DNA from: Bidens hawaiensis
Lineage: Eukaryota; Streptophyta; Magnoliopsida; Asterales; Asteraceae
Assembly (NCBI GenBank): GCA_021521415.1
Contig: JAIQDT010000026.1
Location: 5,049,001-5,113,000, forward strand
Reading direction: 5' to 3'
DNA length: 64,000 nucleotides
In this document: positions 1-10,600 of the stretch, one piece after another
Numbering within the stretch: position 1 is the stretch's first letter
How the letters are laid out: each line of letters begins with the position of its first letter
Notes under the pieces: generated by a model
What the model was told of the DNA's origin: nothing
Seen by the model: the letters and a program-made list of their open reading frames with translations, nothing else
The model's database searches: none
Position numbers and translations under genes: made by a program

Positions 1-35
1 ATGGAGACAACCCCTCCATCTAAGCATCATCATTA

Positions 36-800
36 CTAGATGTCGTCATCTGAGGACACCTCTGAGTGTGCCTCCTCCTCAGCCGGTTCTTCCTCCGGTT
101 CTTCTTCGGGATCTTCCTCGGGATCTTCTTCGGGATCTTCCTCAGGCTCCTCTTCGGGATCTTCTTCAGGTTCTACTTCAGGATCTGCCCCAGGCTCGGC
201 CTCAGGCTCTGCCTCAGGGTCGGCTGCGTTCTGAGCAATCTGCATTTGTAGGATATCGCAACGCTCTAACGCTATTTCGGTTCGGGTCCTTGCTTCTTGG
301 AGTTGCTCTTTCAAGTCTATCATTTCGGCTTGCATCTTCATCATAACCTTCGTTTGTTGATCACTAGCCCCTTGCATATCCTTCATTGCCGCCGCCATGC
401 GGGCAACCTCCTCCTTATTCTCGGTTTCGTCTTTTAACAATCTGGAAACGTTCTCTCTCGTGTAGCGCATGTAACCCACATCACGCTCCAAACAGGAAAC
501 AACGGCTGCGAGAACTCTCTCTACAGGTTCGGTTATGGGTGGTAGGGTGTTGGGATAAGCAGGGTGGTTCGGGTGTGGCAACGGGGGAACTTGTTCACGG
601 TAGACCATACGTCTGATCATGTTAGGGTACCAATCCCAGCTAACGTTGTTTTCGTAAAGGCTTCCGGATAGGCGGTACCTCTTCGGTGCGGGAGCTGCGA
701 GTTCCGGGACTACGCGGGGTGGCGAGGCGGTAGGTAACTGAGGTTCCTTCCCGTGAGCATGCGTCATCGAATCGGATGATGATGAGGGTGGCGTCGACAT
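36..800 (-). CDS. ORF0 of element B: conserved coiled-coil protein with acidic Pro/Glu tail
   Basis: This 254-residue frame starts about 160 bases after the primer site and lies before gag, which is outside the window. Residues 1-50 are Ser/Pro-rich and low complexity. Residues about 50-115 hold a conserved Trp/Tyr/Pro block (SWDWYPNMIRRMVYREQ, then several Pro). Residues about 115-190 are a heptad-like coiled coil rich in Met, Glu and Gln. Residues 194-241 are exactly twelve Glu/Asp-Pro-x-x tetrads, followed by a 13-residue acidic end (EEAHSEVSSDDDI). By eye the first 193 residues differ from element A's ORF0 at about 18 sites, mostly conservative. I recognise no known domain. It is not gag (no zinc knuckle) and not pol. 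The function is unknown; a structural, nucleic-acid chaperone or host-interaction role would be guesswork. Confidence 0.75.
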   Translation of the reverse strand: MSTPPSSSSDSMTHAHGKEPQLPTASPPRVVPELAAPAPKRYRLSGSLYENNVSWDWYPNMIRRMVYREQVPPLPHPNHPAYPNTLPPITEPVERVLAAVVSCLERDVGYMRYTRENVSRLLKDETENKEEVARMAAAMKDMQGASDQQTKVMMKMQAEMIDLKEQLQEARTRTEIALERCDILQMQIAQNAADPEAEPEAEPGADPEVEPEEDPEEEPEEDPEEDPEEDPEEEPEEEPAEEEAHSEVSSDDDI

Positions 801-958
801 TCCTACAGGTAAGCCGTGTATGCGCGCGCGTATGAGCGAAAGAGGTAAGAGATAAGATTACAAGACTACACAAACCTATGCAGTGCGTATTATTATAACT
901 AATGGGTCGTCGCGGTTATAGTCTAGTATGCATGCAGTTTCTAGTTCGCTATAACCAA

Positions 959-972
959 TGGCTCTGATACCA
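959..972 (-). other. Primer binding site of element B (initiator Met tRNA type)
   Basis: On the minus strand TGGTATCAGAGCCA follows the LTR end after three bases. It is complementary to the 3' end of plant initiator methionine tRNA, the usual primer of plant Ty3 and copia elements. The same site is found in element A and in the LARD. Confidence 0.85.
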
Positions 973-975
973 ATC

Positions 976-3734
976 TGTCACACCCTCAAAATCCACTAAC
1001 GGAGTTTTACCGTCAGAGGGTGTGAACTGGCAGGATCGGAATCATTAGTTATAACCAAACCAAAGAAAACGTTTAAATGAAAAATAAGTGCGGAAGCGTA
1101 AAACCTTAATTCAAAAGTTGCGTCACGCAGGACGACTTAAAACCAAATGTAAATGTTAAAATTAAGTTTGCAGAGTAAGATGTTTAACAATTAATGCATG
1201 CTCCTAAACCGCGCGCCCGCCTCGGCTACCTGAGAATAACATACTAAAAGGGGTCAACACGAGGTTGGTGAGTTCACAAGTTATATAAGATAAATCGTTT
1301 AGCGTTTGAGTTCAGCGTTTTCGTTAAGTGTTTTGCGTAACCACGTTACGGCGTTTAAAAGTTTTGCGTAACCACGTTACGGCGTTTAAATGTTTTGCGT
1401 AACCACGTTACGGCGTTTAAATGTTTTGCGTAACCACGTTACGGCGTTTAAGTGTGTAACCACGTTACAGCGTTTAAGTGTTACCAGATAATGTTATGTC
1501 AAATTATATATCGATAGGTAGCTAATCTATACAACAAGTATTACTAAGTGGTTCGAGACCGAAGCTGACTGTTTATCAAGTGCCCGTCACCAGGTCAACC
1601 CAGACCATGGTAAGTGTTAGCCAAAATTACACCCACTCAACCTCCAGTTGAGCTTAGCGTCGGGTGGGGTTTGTCAAACCCAGTAGTACTACTCAACAGT
1701 GACTCGCTATTCCAAATATTAACCGGTTCGATGCGTGGGACTTCAAGGGTTACGTGCCGCTTAGCCTCTACAAGTGATATATATAATTTATAACAAAATC
1801 TTAAATATGTGTTTATCTCAAAAATGCGTTTATCGGAGTATGTTATCTCCCCCAAGTGAAAAACGTTTGAAAACAGTTCAAAGAGCGGGGTAAGTGAACT
1901 CACTGTTTGCGAAGAATATTCCAAATTAGATCACCGAGTGATGCGCGTCGTAGAAAACTCTCTAGCGTTCTAAAATAACAAAGAGATTTTCTAAGTATCG
2001 GAACGTTTAACGAGTCTCTAGACTCGGCACATAATACCTATGCACGTATCATGTTTCGTGTTTCGTTTGTGAACCGTGTGTGATTTAAACAAGTACAATT
2101 GTGATACGATACACGAGTGAGCAATTACTTTCGTGTCATGTATTAATAACATACTTACAAGCAATTATTCCCGTAAGGGCATTTTGGTCAACAAACAAAG
2201 ACTAACTAACCATTATTCCCCATAAGGGCAATTTGGTCAATTCATGGCAATCAAACTAGCAACTATTCCCCGCAAGGGTATTTTGGTCAAAATACAACAA
2301 TTATATAAAAACTATCATATTTCATGCATTCCTACACAACTCAGCAGCTAGTTTCATTGTGACAGAATTTCTACTTGAAAGATTGTACTATTTCACCGAT
2401 CATATCATCTCAATTAATTCACCAAAAATCACCACTGAAACATACATGTCTTAGGTTTCCAGAACATATTTTATATTATTTTTATTCCATATAGATTTCT
2501 CATAATGATCAAAACACTACAGTAAACTCATATCAGTCAGATTCATGCACAACAGAATGTTATTTGCAATTCCCGGTAAACGAAAAATCCAATAAATGCA
2601 AGACCACTTGGGTTTGGTTCCTAACTCAGTGAGTCAACTTCCAGAAGTGGAACCAACCCAATTGGCCTCGTAGTTCATGAGATATAGAATTTACAATATA
2701 ACCTAACAGCAGGTCTAACAGCTCAGCTTTGCATCACGTTTTTGTAAAATCATAAAAGTATACTTCCACTTATCCAAAAATTACGAATTTATACTTTATA
2801 GAAACTAGACTCAACCTAGTTTACTGCAGTACCCACAATCTCAATCAATTTTCACGTTTACACTTCGTTACAGTCAGTTAAACATCGTATATATATTCTG
2901 TCCAGAATCTGTTCACATCAAAACTCAACATCATAACAATCTATGAACTATCATGCATCCATATAACCCTCTAGACACCATAACTACTATCCATGCATAT
3001 AAATCACACCATACATACAAGATTAGGGTTTGTGTTTTAATTCAAATCAAGAACAACAATCAATCATGTATCAATATCAATCTAGTTATCACTTTATCAT
3101 CAAATCAATTCAAGAATCACATGAACAATATAACACCTAGAATCGGCCAGCTAGGGTTTGTTATTAACCCAACAAACATCAAATTCAATCAACAAGGATG
3201 TGAAGGATGATCAAATATACCTTCCTAGCACTTAGTTCTTGGATCAAAGACTTGAATTGATGGTGTATGTGGGTGTTCTTGTGGACGGCAGCCGTGGAGA
3301 AGGGAGGTGAGAGAGAGCCGATCGGAACTTGTAGGTTAGGGTTAGGATAATAATAATAGTTAGGGTTAAGTTAATAATATATTTATAGATATACAAGTTA
3401 CATTCTAATCCCTCTACTTTCCAAGTGTTGTTTTTCTAGAACATTCTATCATACTTGCACAATAAGTTAACATGACCATAATATTATCACATAGCACATA
3501 ATCCTAACACATAGTAATCACATAGTTCGTGTTTTGACGTTTGTCGTTTATTTATCAACTCGTTTGCGTTTCGGTGCAAATCCCGAAAGACTACTACACA
3601 TGTAGTAAATGTTAAGCGTCATTTAAACCCTAGTTTAAATGTAATGAAGTATGCGTTATAGATTCAACGATCTTTAAAGTTTGAATTAACGGAGTTGAGT
3701 TAACGAGGTTAACCTGGAATTGACGATTGTCACA
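976..3734 (-). repeat. 5' LTR of element B
   Basis: This 2759-bp LTR (TG...CA) aligns along its length with the 3' LTR of element A but is clearly divergent, so it belongs to a different subfamily. It is longer mainly because of an expanded tandem repeat at 1328-1480. It carries three copies of a 'ttgaccaaaat.ccctt' motif (about 2165-2300 on this strand) that also occur in A's LTR. The LTR ends next to a primer binding site, which marks it as a 5' LTR. Confidence 0.88.
1328..1480 (-). repeat. 31-32-bp tandem repeat inside the LTR of element B
   Basis: Four units containing 'gttttgcgtaaccacgttac' plus 'ggcgttta' follow one another, with a shorter, diverged fifth unit. The matching place in element A (4420-4490 and 13000-13070) has only about two units, so the array changed copy number between the two elements. 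It lies in the downstream third of the LTR. Confidence 0.85.
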
Positions 3735-4813
3735 ATTGCTAGTAAAGTATGTTATTAGTACGTGACACGAAAGTAATTGCTCACTCATGTATCGTATCAC
3801 AATTGTACTTGTTTAAGTCACACACAATTCACAAACGAAACACGAAATCTGTTACGTGCATAGGTATTATGTGCCGAGTCTAGAGACTCGTTAAACGTAC
3901 CGACACTTAGAAAATCTCTTTGTTATTTAGAACGCTAGAGAGTTTCTACGACGCACATCACTTGGTGATCTAGATCGGGATATTCTTCGCAAACAGTGAG
4001 TTTCACTTACCCCACTCTTAAACTGTTTTCAAACGTTTTTCACTTGGGGGAGATAACATACTCCGATAAACATATTTTCTGAGATAAACGCATATGAAAG
4101 ATTTTGTTATAAATTATATATCACTTGTAAAGGCTAAGCGGCATACGTAACATTTGAAGTCCCACACATCGGACCGGTTAATATTTGGAATAGCGAGTCA
4201 CTTTTGGGTAGTACTACTGGGTTTGACAAACCCCACCCGACGCTAAGCTCAACTGGAGGTTGAGTGGGTGTAATTTTTGGCTAACACTTACCATGGTCTG
4301 GATTGACCTGGTGACGGGCACTTGATAAACAGTCAGCTTCGGTCGCGAACCACTTAGCGATACTTGTTGTATAGATTAGCTACCTATCGATATATAATTT
4401 GACATAACACTATCTGGTTACGCAACACTTAAACGTCGTAACGGGGTTACGCAACACTGAAACGCCGTAACGAGGTTACGCAAAACGCAAAACGATTTAT
4501 CTTATTTAACTTGTGAACTCACCAACCTTGTGTTGACACTTTTAGTATGTTATTCTCAGGTAGCCGAGGCGGGCGCGCGGTTTAGGAGCATGCATTAATT
4601 GAAAACATCTTTATTCTGCAAACTTAATTTTAACAGTTACATTTGGTTTTAAGTCGTCCTGCGTGACGCAACTTTTGAATTAAGGTTTTACGCTTCCGCA
4701 CTTATTTACATTTAAACGTTTTTCTTTGGTTTGATTATAACTAATGATTCCGATCCTGCCAGTTCACACCCTCTGACGGTAAAACTCCGTTAGTGGATTT
4801 TGAGGGTGTGACA
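3735..4813 (+). repeat. 5' LTR of element A, 5'-truncated by element B
   Basis: These 1079 bases match 12314-13392 of the 3' LTR base for base except for two substitutions. The first 1564 bases of this LTR are missing here and should lie left of element B, outside the window. The LTR ends GTGTGACA just before the primer site. Confidence 0.95.
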
Positions 4814-4816
4814 GAT

Positions 4817-4830
4817 TGGTATCAGAGCCA
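4817..4830 (+). other. Primer binding site of element A (initiator Met tRNA type)
   Basis: TGGTATCAGAGCCA begins three bases after the LTR end and is complementary to the 3' end of initiator methionine tRNA. It primes minus-strand DNA synthesis. Confidence 0.88.
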
Positions 4831-4989
4831 TTGGTTATAGCGAACTAGAAGCTGCATGCATACTAGACAGTAACCGCGACGACCCATTAGTTATAATGAT
4901 ACGCACTGCATAGGTTTGTGTAGTCTTGAAATCTTATTTCTTTACCTCTTTCCCTCATACGCGCGCATATTCACGGCATACCTGTAGGA

Positions 4990-5715
4990 ATGTCGACGCC
5001 ACCCTCATCATCATCCGATTCGATGACGCATGCTCACGGGAAGGAACCGCAGTTACCTACTGCCTCGCCACCCCGTGTAGTCCCGGAACTCGAAGCTCCT
5101 GCACCGAAGAGGTACCGCCTATCCGGAGGCCTGTATGAAAACGACGTTAGCTGGGATTGGTACCCCAACATGATCAGACGTATGGTCTACCGTGAACAAG
5201 TTCCCCCATTGCCTCACCCGAACCACCCTGCTTACCCTAACACTCTACCACCCATAACCGAACCTGTGGAGCGAGTTCTCGCAGCTGTCATTTCTTGTTT
5301 GGAGCGTGATGTGGGTTACATGCGCTACACAAGAGAAAATGTTTCCAGACTGTTTAAAGACGGAACCGAGACTCAGGAGGAGATTGCCCGCATGGCAGCG
5401 GCAATGAAAGAAATGCAAGAGACTAGTGAGCAACAAACGAAGGTTATGATGAAGATGCAAGCCGAGATGATAGACTTGCAAGAGCAACTCCAAGAAGCAA
5501 GGACCCGAATCGAGATAGCACTCGAGCGTTGCGATGACCTACAAATGCAACTTGCTCAGAACGCAGCAGAACCTGAGGCAGAGCCTGAGGCCGAGCCCGA
5601 GGCAGAGCCTGAAGTAGAACCTGAAGAAGATCCCGAAGAGGAGCCTGAGGAGGATCCCGAGGAAGATCCCGAGGAGGAACCCGAAGAAGAACCGGAGGAA
5701 GAACCGGCTGAGTAG
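4990..5715 (+). CDS. ORF0 of element A: coiled-coil protein with acidic Pro/Glu tail, shortened by a stop
   Basis: This is a 241-residue frame between primer site and gag, in sense orientation. Layout: Ser/Pro-rich start (MSTPPSSSSDS), Trp/Tyr/Pro block around residues 53-90, coiled coil about 115-190, then twelve acidic Pro tetrads (194-241). Translation ends at TAG 5713-5715. The same frame stays open for 12 more codons to a second TAG at 5752-5754, and those codons match the extra C-terminus of element B, so a GAG-to-TAG change has removed a 13-residue acidic end. The start matches that of B, with conserved sequence from the first Met. It has no zinc knuckle or enzyme motif. Gag starts 295 bases downstream. 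It could be a separately translated protein or, if the gap is spliced, an N-terminal extension of Gag. Function unknown. Confidence 0.78.
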   Translation: MSTPPSSSSDSMTHAHGKEPQLPTASPPRVVPELEAPAPKRYRLSGGLYENDVSWDWYPNMIRRMVYREQVPPLPHPNHPAYPNTLPPITEPVERVLAAVISCLERDVGYMRYTRENVSRLFKDGTETQEEIARMAAAMKEMQETSEQQTKVMMKMQAEMIDLQEQLQEARTRIEIALERCDDLQMQLAQNAAEPEAEPEAEPEAEPEVEPEEDPEEEPEEDPEEDPEEEPEEEPEEEPAE

Positions 5716-5754
5716 GAGGCACATTCAGAGGTGTCCTCAGATGACGACATCTAG

Positions 5755-6010
5755 TGATGATGACACTTAGATGGAGGGGTTGTCTCCATCCTAACTATTA
5801 TTTTTCTATGATTTTAAGGATTGATTGGAAATACTTTGTAGCGAATACAATGGTTTTAATCATGAATTTTTATTTAAACTAATATGTGGTTGTGATGTGA
5901 TGTTGTTTCTTATTTTTCTTTCTTACCTATCTTTTATTACATGTATGGTGTGTTGTATATGAAAAAAAAAAAAATTTCATGTTTAACATTTTATACTGTG
6001 ATTCTAGGAA
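5755..6010 (+). other. ORF0-gag spacer with possible splice acceptor
   Basis: This noncoding, T-rich stretch includes a 13-base A run (5961-5973). It ends in 'gtgattctag' followed by 'gaaATGG', so an AG acceptor lies 4 bases before the gag start. A spliced mRNA that skips ORF0 could explain how gag is translated behind an upstream ORF. The donor is not identified, so this is inference. Confidence 0.35.
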
Positions 6011-7603
6011 ATGGCCGGAAGAAACGCTGGACGAGGACGTGGTAACATCAGCATGACTGCAGCTGAACTCCAAACTCTGCTGAATGACCATGTTGCTGCC
6101 GCTTTAGCTGCACACGTTCAGAATCAAACAGGAGGTCCGAATGGAACATGTACCTTCAAGAACTACCTAGACTGCAAGCCCAGTACGTTTAAGGGCACTG
6201 TGGGAGCTATAGGCTTCCTGCGTTGGGCTGAGAAGGCCGAGTCGGCCTTTGAAATGTGTAACTGTCCCCCTGCCAGTAGGGTCAAATTCGCTGCTGGGAC
6301 ACTTGAGGATTCCGCCCTCACTTGGTGGAATTCGAACGTCCAGATCCTTGGATTGGAACTGGCTAACGCGATGAACTGGGAGGAGTTCAAAAACATGATG
6401 CGAGAGGAGTACTGTCCGAGGGAGGAAATTTCGAAGTTAGAGTCGGAGTTTTGGTCGTTGAAGATGGTGGGTTCGGAGATTGAAGCCTACACTACTCGTT
6501 CGCACGAGTTGGCTGTGATGTGTCCGCGGATGGTGGATCCGCCGAGCAAGAGGATAGAGATGTACATTGATGGGTTAGCACCACAGATTCAGGGTATGGT
6601 GACGTCTTCCAGACCAGCCACGATCCAGCAAGCGATCCGTTTGGCTCACAAACTGACGGATCAGGCTGTGACCCAGGGTGCGTTACCACCGAGGGGTTCG
6701 ACTGTTAAAGCCCGTGACAACCCGAGTAATGACCACGTCAGCAACAGTTACAACAACAGCAACCCGAACAGCGGGAAGAGAAAGTTTGACAACACCAGAT
6801 CTTCATCCTCAAACCTCCCACCGCAACACCACTACCGTAAGCCCGAATTTACTAGGAGTTTCAACACTCAGAATCACAACAACAACAACAACGGTAGCGG
6901 GCAGGTTTCGAGCGGATATGCTGGGAAATATCCAAAGTGCAACAGGTGCAACTTTCATCATGTTGGTCAGTGTGACCGTGTCAAGTGTCAAAGATGCGGA
7001 AAGATAGGTCACCAAGCGAAGGAATGTAGAGTTGACCTTGCGGCGAAGGGTGCTCCTAAGCCACCGATGACGACTAAGGGATGTTTTGAATGTGGACAGG
7101 AAGGTCATTTCCGGAAGGATTGCCCCAAGCTGAAACAGAATGACAATAATGGGGGTAATGGAAGTGGCAGTAATGGTGGAGGAAATGGCAAAGGAAGAGC
7201 GTTTGTGATTGGATCGGGTCAAGCCCGCAATGATCCGCATGTGGTGTCTGGTAAGTTCCCTGTAAACGATTGTTTTGCTTCTGTTTTGTTTGACACTGGA
7301 GCTGATAGGAGTTTTGTGTCAAAAACTTTTAGCCAACTTTTAGACCTTACTCCAACCCCGTTAGACGCTAAGTTTCCTGTTGAATTAGCTAACGGTAAAA
7401 CTGTAGTAACAACTCATATACTTGCGGGATGTAAGTTGAAACTGTCAGGTCATGTCTTTGACATCGACCTTATTCCTTTTACGCTTAGTAGTTTCGATGT
7501 CGTTGTCGGCATGGACTGGTTATCCGAGAACCGAGCGGAGATTATATGCCATGATAAGATAGTCCATATTACCACCCCTTCCGGCGAGATCATTTCGGTC
7601 TGA
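6011..7603 (+). CDS. Gag-protease of element A
   Basis: 530 residues. The capsid (retrotransposon gag) domain covers about residues 55-215, with the usual TLEDSALTWWNS and EFWSLKMVGSEIEAYT blocks. An Asn/Ser-rich linker follows. Two CCHC zinc knuckles are intact: C326-x2-C-x4-H-x4-C339 and C358-x2-C-x4-H-x4-C371; a Cys/His cluster just before them looks like a third, irregular knuckle. The aspartic protease active site D428-T-G-A is intact, with the second hydrophobic block (VVVGMDWL) near residue 500. Gag packages the RNA and forms the virus-like particle; the protease cleaves Gag-Pol. The TGA at 7601-7603 lies where related elements read on in the same frame into pol (pol is also in frame 2). 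CGA-to-TGA is the simplest origin, so this is probably a mutated single Gag-Pol frame and not a natural stop. Confidence 0.92.
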   Translation: MAGRNAGRGRGNISMTAAELQTLLNDHVAAALAAHVQNQTGGPNGTCTFKNYLDCKPSTFKGTVGAIGFLRWAEKAESAFEMCNCPPASRVKFAAGTLEDSALTWWNSNVQILGLELANAMNWEEFKNMMREEYCPREEISKLESEFWSLKMVGSEIEAYTTRSHELAVMCPRMVDPPSKRIEMYIDGLAPQIQGMVTSSRPATIQQAIRLAHKLTDQAVTQGALPPRGSTVKARDNPSNDHVSNSYNNSNPNSGKRKFDNTRSSSSNLPPQHHYRKPEFTRSFNTQNHNNNNNGSGQVSSGYAGKYPKCNRCNFHHVGQCDRVKCQRCGKIGHQAKECRVDLAAKGAPKPPMTTKGCFECGQEGHFRKDCPKLKQNDNNGGNGSGSNGGGNGKGRAFVIGSGQARNDPHVVSGKFPVNDCFASVLFDTGADRSFVSKTFSQLLDLTPTPLDAKFPVELANGKTVVTTHILAGCKLKLSGHVFDIDLIPFTLSSFDVVVGMDWLSENRAEIICHDKIVHITTPSGEIISV

Positions 7604-10600
7604 GGCGAGAGAAGCGGCATGACCACCAGCGTCATTACCCTTTTGAAGGCACAGAAGTATCTACGAAAGGGTCATCCGGCAATTTTGGCGCAGATTGTTG
7701 AGAAACCCGCGGAGGAGAAACGAATTGAAGACATACCGGTTGTGCGAGACTTTCCGGAAGTTTTCCCGGAGGATTTGCCCGGACTCCCTCCTATTCGTCA
7801 AGTAGAATTTCAAATCGAGTTGACACCCGGTGCAGCACCCATAGCACGAGCCCCGTATCGGCTCGCACCGGCGGAACTTCAGGAGTTGTCCACTCAGTTG
7901 CAAGATTTTTTGGATAAAGGTTTTATCCGACCTAGCTCATCGCCATGGGGAGCCCCTGTCTTGTTTGTCCGAAAGAAAGACGGGACTTTCCGAATGTGCA
8001 TCGACTACTGGGAGTTGAACAAGGTGACGGTCAAGAACCGTTATCCTTTACCCCGAATTGATGATTTGTTTGACCAGCTTCAGGGATCGAGTTACTACTC
8101 GAAGATCGATCTACGATCCGGTTACCACCAGCTGAGAGTGCGCGAAGAAGATATTTCAAAGACGGCTTTCAGAACACGGTATGGTCACTACGAGTTTTCG
8201 GTTATGCCTTTTGGCCTAACCAACGCGCCAGCCGTATTTATGGATCTCATGAATCGAGTATGCAAGGCGTACCTCGACAAGTTTGTGATTGTTTTCATTG
8301 ATGATATTCTCGTCTACTCCAAGAACGAGACTGACCACGAATAGCACTTAAGGATAATTCTGGAACTACTGAAGAAGGAACAACTGTATGCTAAGCTCTC
8401 GAAATGTGAATTTTGGCTTCGCGAGGTTCACTTTTTAGGACATGTGATCAACGAGAATGGTATCCATGTCGATCCCGGTAAGGTAGAGGCCATCAAAAAC
8501 TGGGAAGCACCTAAGACTCCGACCGAGGTGCGACAATTCCTAGGACTGGCCGGCTACTACCGGCGTTTCATCGAGGGATTTTCAAAAATTGCTCAACCCC
8601 TCACCGCTTTGACCCACAAGGGCACTAAGTACAATTGGGGTGACACGCAAGAATCCGCTTTTCAACTGTTGAAAACCAAACTTTGTAGCGCCCCTATTTT
8701 AGCTCTCCCCGAGGGAACGGAAAATTTTGAGGTACACTGTGACGCATCTATACAAGGTCTCGGTTGTGTGTTGATGCAACTCGAGAAGGTTATAGCCTAC
8801 GCCTCTCGACAACTACGGGTTCACGAGAAGAACTACACGACCCACGATTTGGAACTCGGAGCTGTAGTGTTTGCTCTTAAGATATGGAGGCATTACTTGT
8901 ACGGTACCAAGTTTACCATTTACACCGACCACAAGAGTCTCCAACATATCTACGATCAGAATGAGCTGAACATGCGACAGCGTCGTTGGGTCGAGCTGCT
9001 TAAAGATTATGATTGTGCCATCAAGTACCACCCTGGCAAGGCCAATGTGGTGGCCGACGCCCTCAGCAGAAAAGAAACAGATAAACCCAGACGGGTGAGA
9101 GCATTGCAACTCACGATTCATGCCAGCTTACCCGATCAGATTCGCGATGCGCAACTGGAAGCTTTGAAAGATGATAATCTTCCATCGGAACTCATGCGGG
9201 GCATGAGCAAGCAACTTGAAACCAAATCGGACGGGGTCCGATATTTTGAGAACCGGATTTGTGTTCCACGATACGGAGAGTTGAGAACTCTAGTGATGGA
9301 CGAAGCTCACAAGTCCCGATATTCTATCCACCCTGGCTCAGATAAAATGTATCATGATTTAAAGACACTTTACTGGTGGCCGAACATGAAAGCCGACATT
9401 GCCACCTACGTGAGCAAATGTTTGACTTGTGCCAGAGTCAAGATAGAATACCAGAAACCATCTAGTCTTCTGCAACAACCGGAACTCCCAATGTGGAAAT
9501 GGGAACACATCTCAATGGATTTTATTACGGGTTTGCCTAAGACGCCGACGGGATGCGATACCATCTGGGTGATCGTTGACCGGTTGACTAAATCGGCGCA
9601 CTTCCTAGCAATTAAGGAAACAGACAAAATGGAAAGACTGACTCGAGTATACATGAAAGAAGTGGTGTCTAGACACGGAGTGCCTGTCTCGATCATTTCC
9701 GATCGAGATTCTCGTTTCACCTCGCACTTTTGGAAGTCGCTGCAAAGCGCACTGGGCACCCGTCTCGATATGAGTACAGCATACCATCCTCAGACAGATG
9801 GGCAAAGTGAACGGACTATTCAGACCCTGGAGGATATGTTGCGTGCATGCGTCTTAGATTTCGGAAAAGGTTGGGAACCCCACTTACCCTTGGTAGAGTT
9901 TTCGTATAATAACAGCTACCACGCAAGTATTAAGGCAGCGCCGTTTGAAGCGCTGTACGGACGGAAGTGTCGATCACCACTCTGCTGGGCAGAGGTGGGT
10001 GACAGCCAAATCACTGGTCCGGAACTGGTACTCGAAACCTCGGAAAAGATTGTTCAAATCCGAAATCGCATGGCAGCAGCACGAGATCGCCAAAAGAGTT
10101 ACGCCGACAAGCGCCGAAAACCTCTCGAATTTCAAGTGAACGATCGGGTGTTACTCAAAGTCTCACCTTGGAAAGGTGTGGTTCGCTTTGGGAAGCGAAA
10201 CAAACTCAACCCACGGTATGTTGGTCCGTACCGGATAACTGAGCGCATTGGTCCGGTGGCGTACCGACTGGACCTACCAACAGAACTCAGTGGCGTACAC
10301 GATGTATTCCACGTATCAAATTTGAAGAAATGCCTGTCTGATGAAACCCAAGTAGTCCCTTTGGAGGAACTACAAGTTGATGAACAGTTACGGTTCATTG
10401 AGGAACCAGTCGAGGTTTTGGATTGGGAAACCAAAACGCTCAAGCACAGCAAAATTCCAATCGTTAAGGTTCGTTGGAACTCGAGACGTGGACCGGAGTT
10501 CACGTGGGAACGCGAGGATCACATGATGAAAAAGTATCCTCACCTTTTTGAAGGGCTAACCAAACACCGAAAACCGCGAAACCCGGCAAACCGTCAAACA

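Larger units (their letters stand above)
1..3734 (-). mobile_element. Tekay-type Ty3 LTR retrotransposon, element B (5' part)
   Basis: Read on the minus strand, this is a complete 5' LTR (3734 down to 976), a primer binding site and the ORF0 reading frame; gag and pol lie beyond the left edge. The LTR starts TGTGACAATCG and ends GTGTGACA, as in element A. The junction at 3734/3735 joins B's LTR start directly to the middle of A's 5' LTR, and ATTGC at 3735-3739 is the expected 5-bp target duplication. B therefore inserted into A. The second ATTGC copy and B's 3' LTR must lie outside the window. Confidence 0.9.

Noticed and set aside
40..234. Open frame of Ser-Gly repeats on the plus strand (64 codons), also at 5556-5750 minus
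   Set aside because: It is the antisense shadow of the acidic Pro tetrads of ORF0 and exists only because the repeat has a period of 12 bases.
1328..1480. CRISPR-like regular repeats
   Set aside because: Units are directly adjacent with no unique spacers, lie in a plant LTR and vary in number; this is a tandem repeat.
6809..7240. 143-codon minus-strand frame
   Set aside because: It is antisense to the Asn/Gly-rich linker and zinc knuckles of gag, a shadow frame.
9406..9759. 117-codon minus-strand frame
   Set aside because: It is antisense to integrase; all recognisable motifs are on the plus strand.
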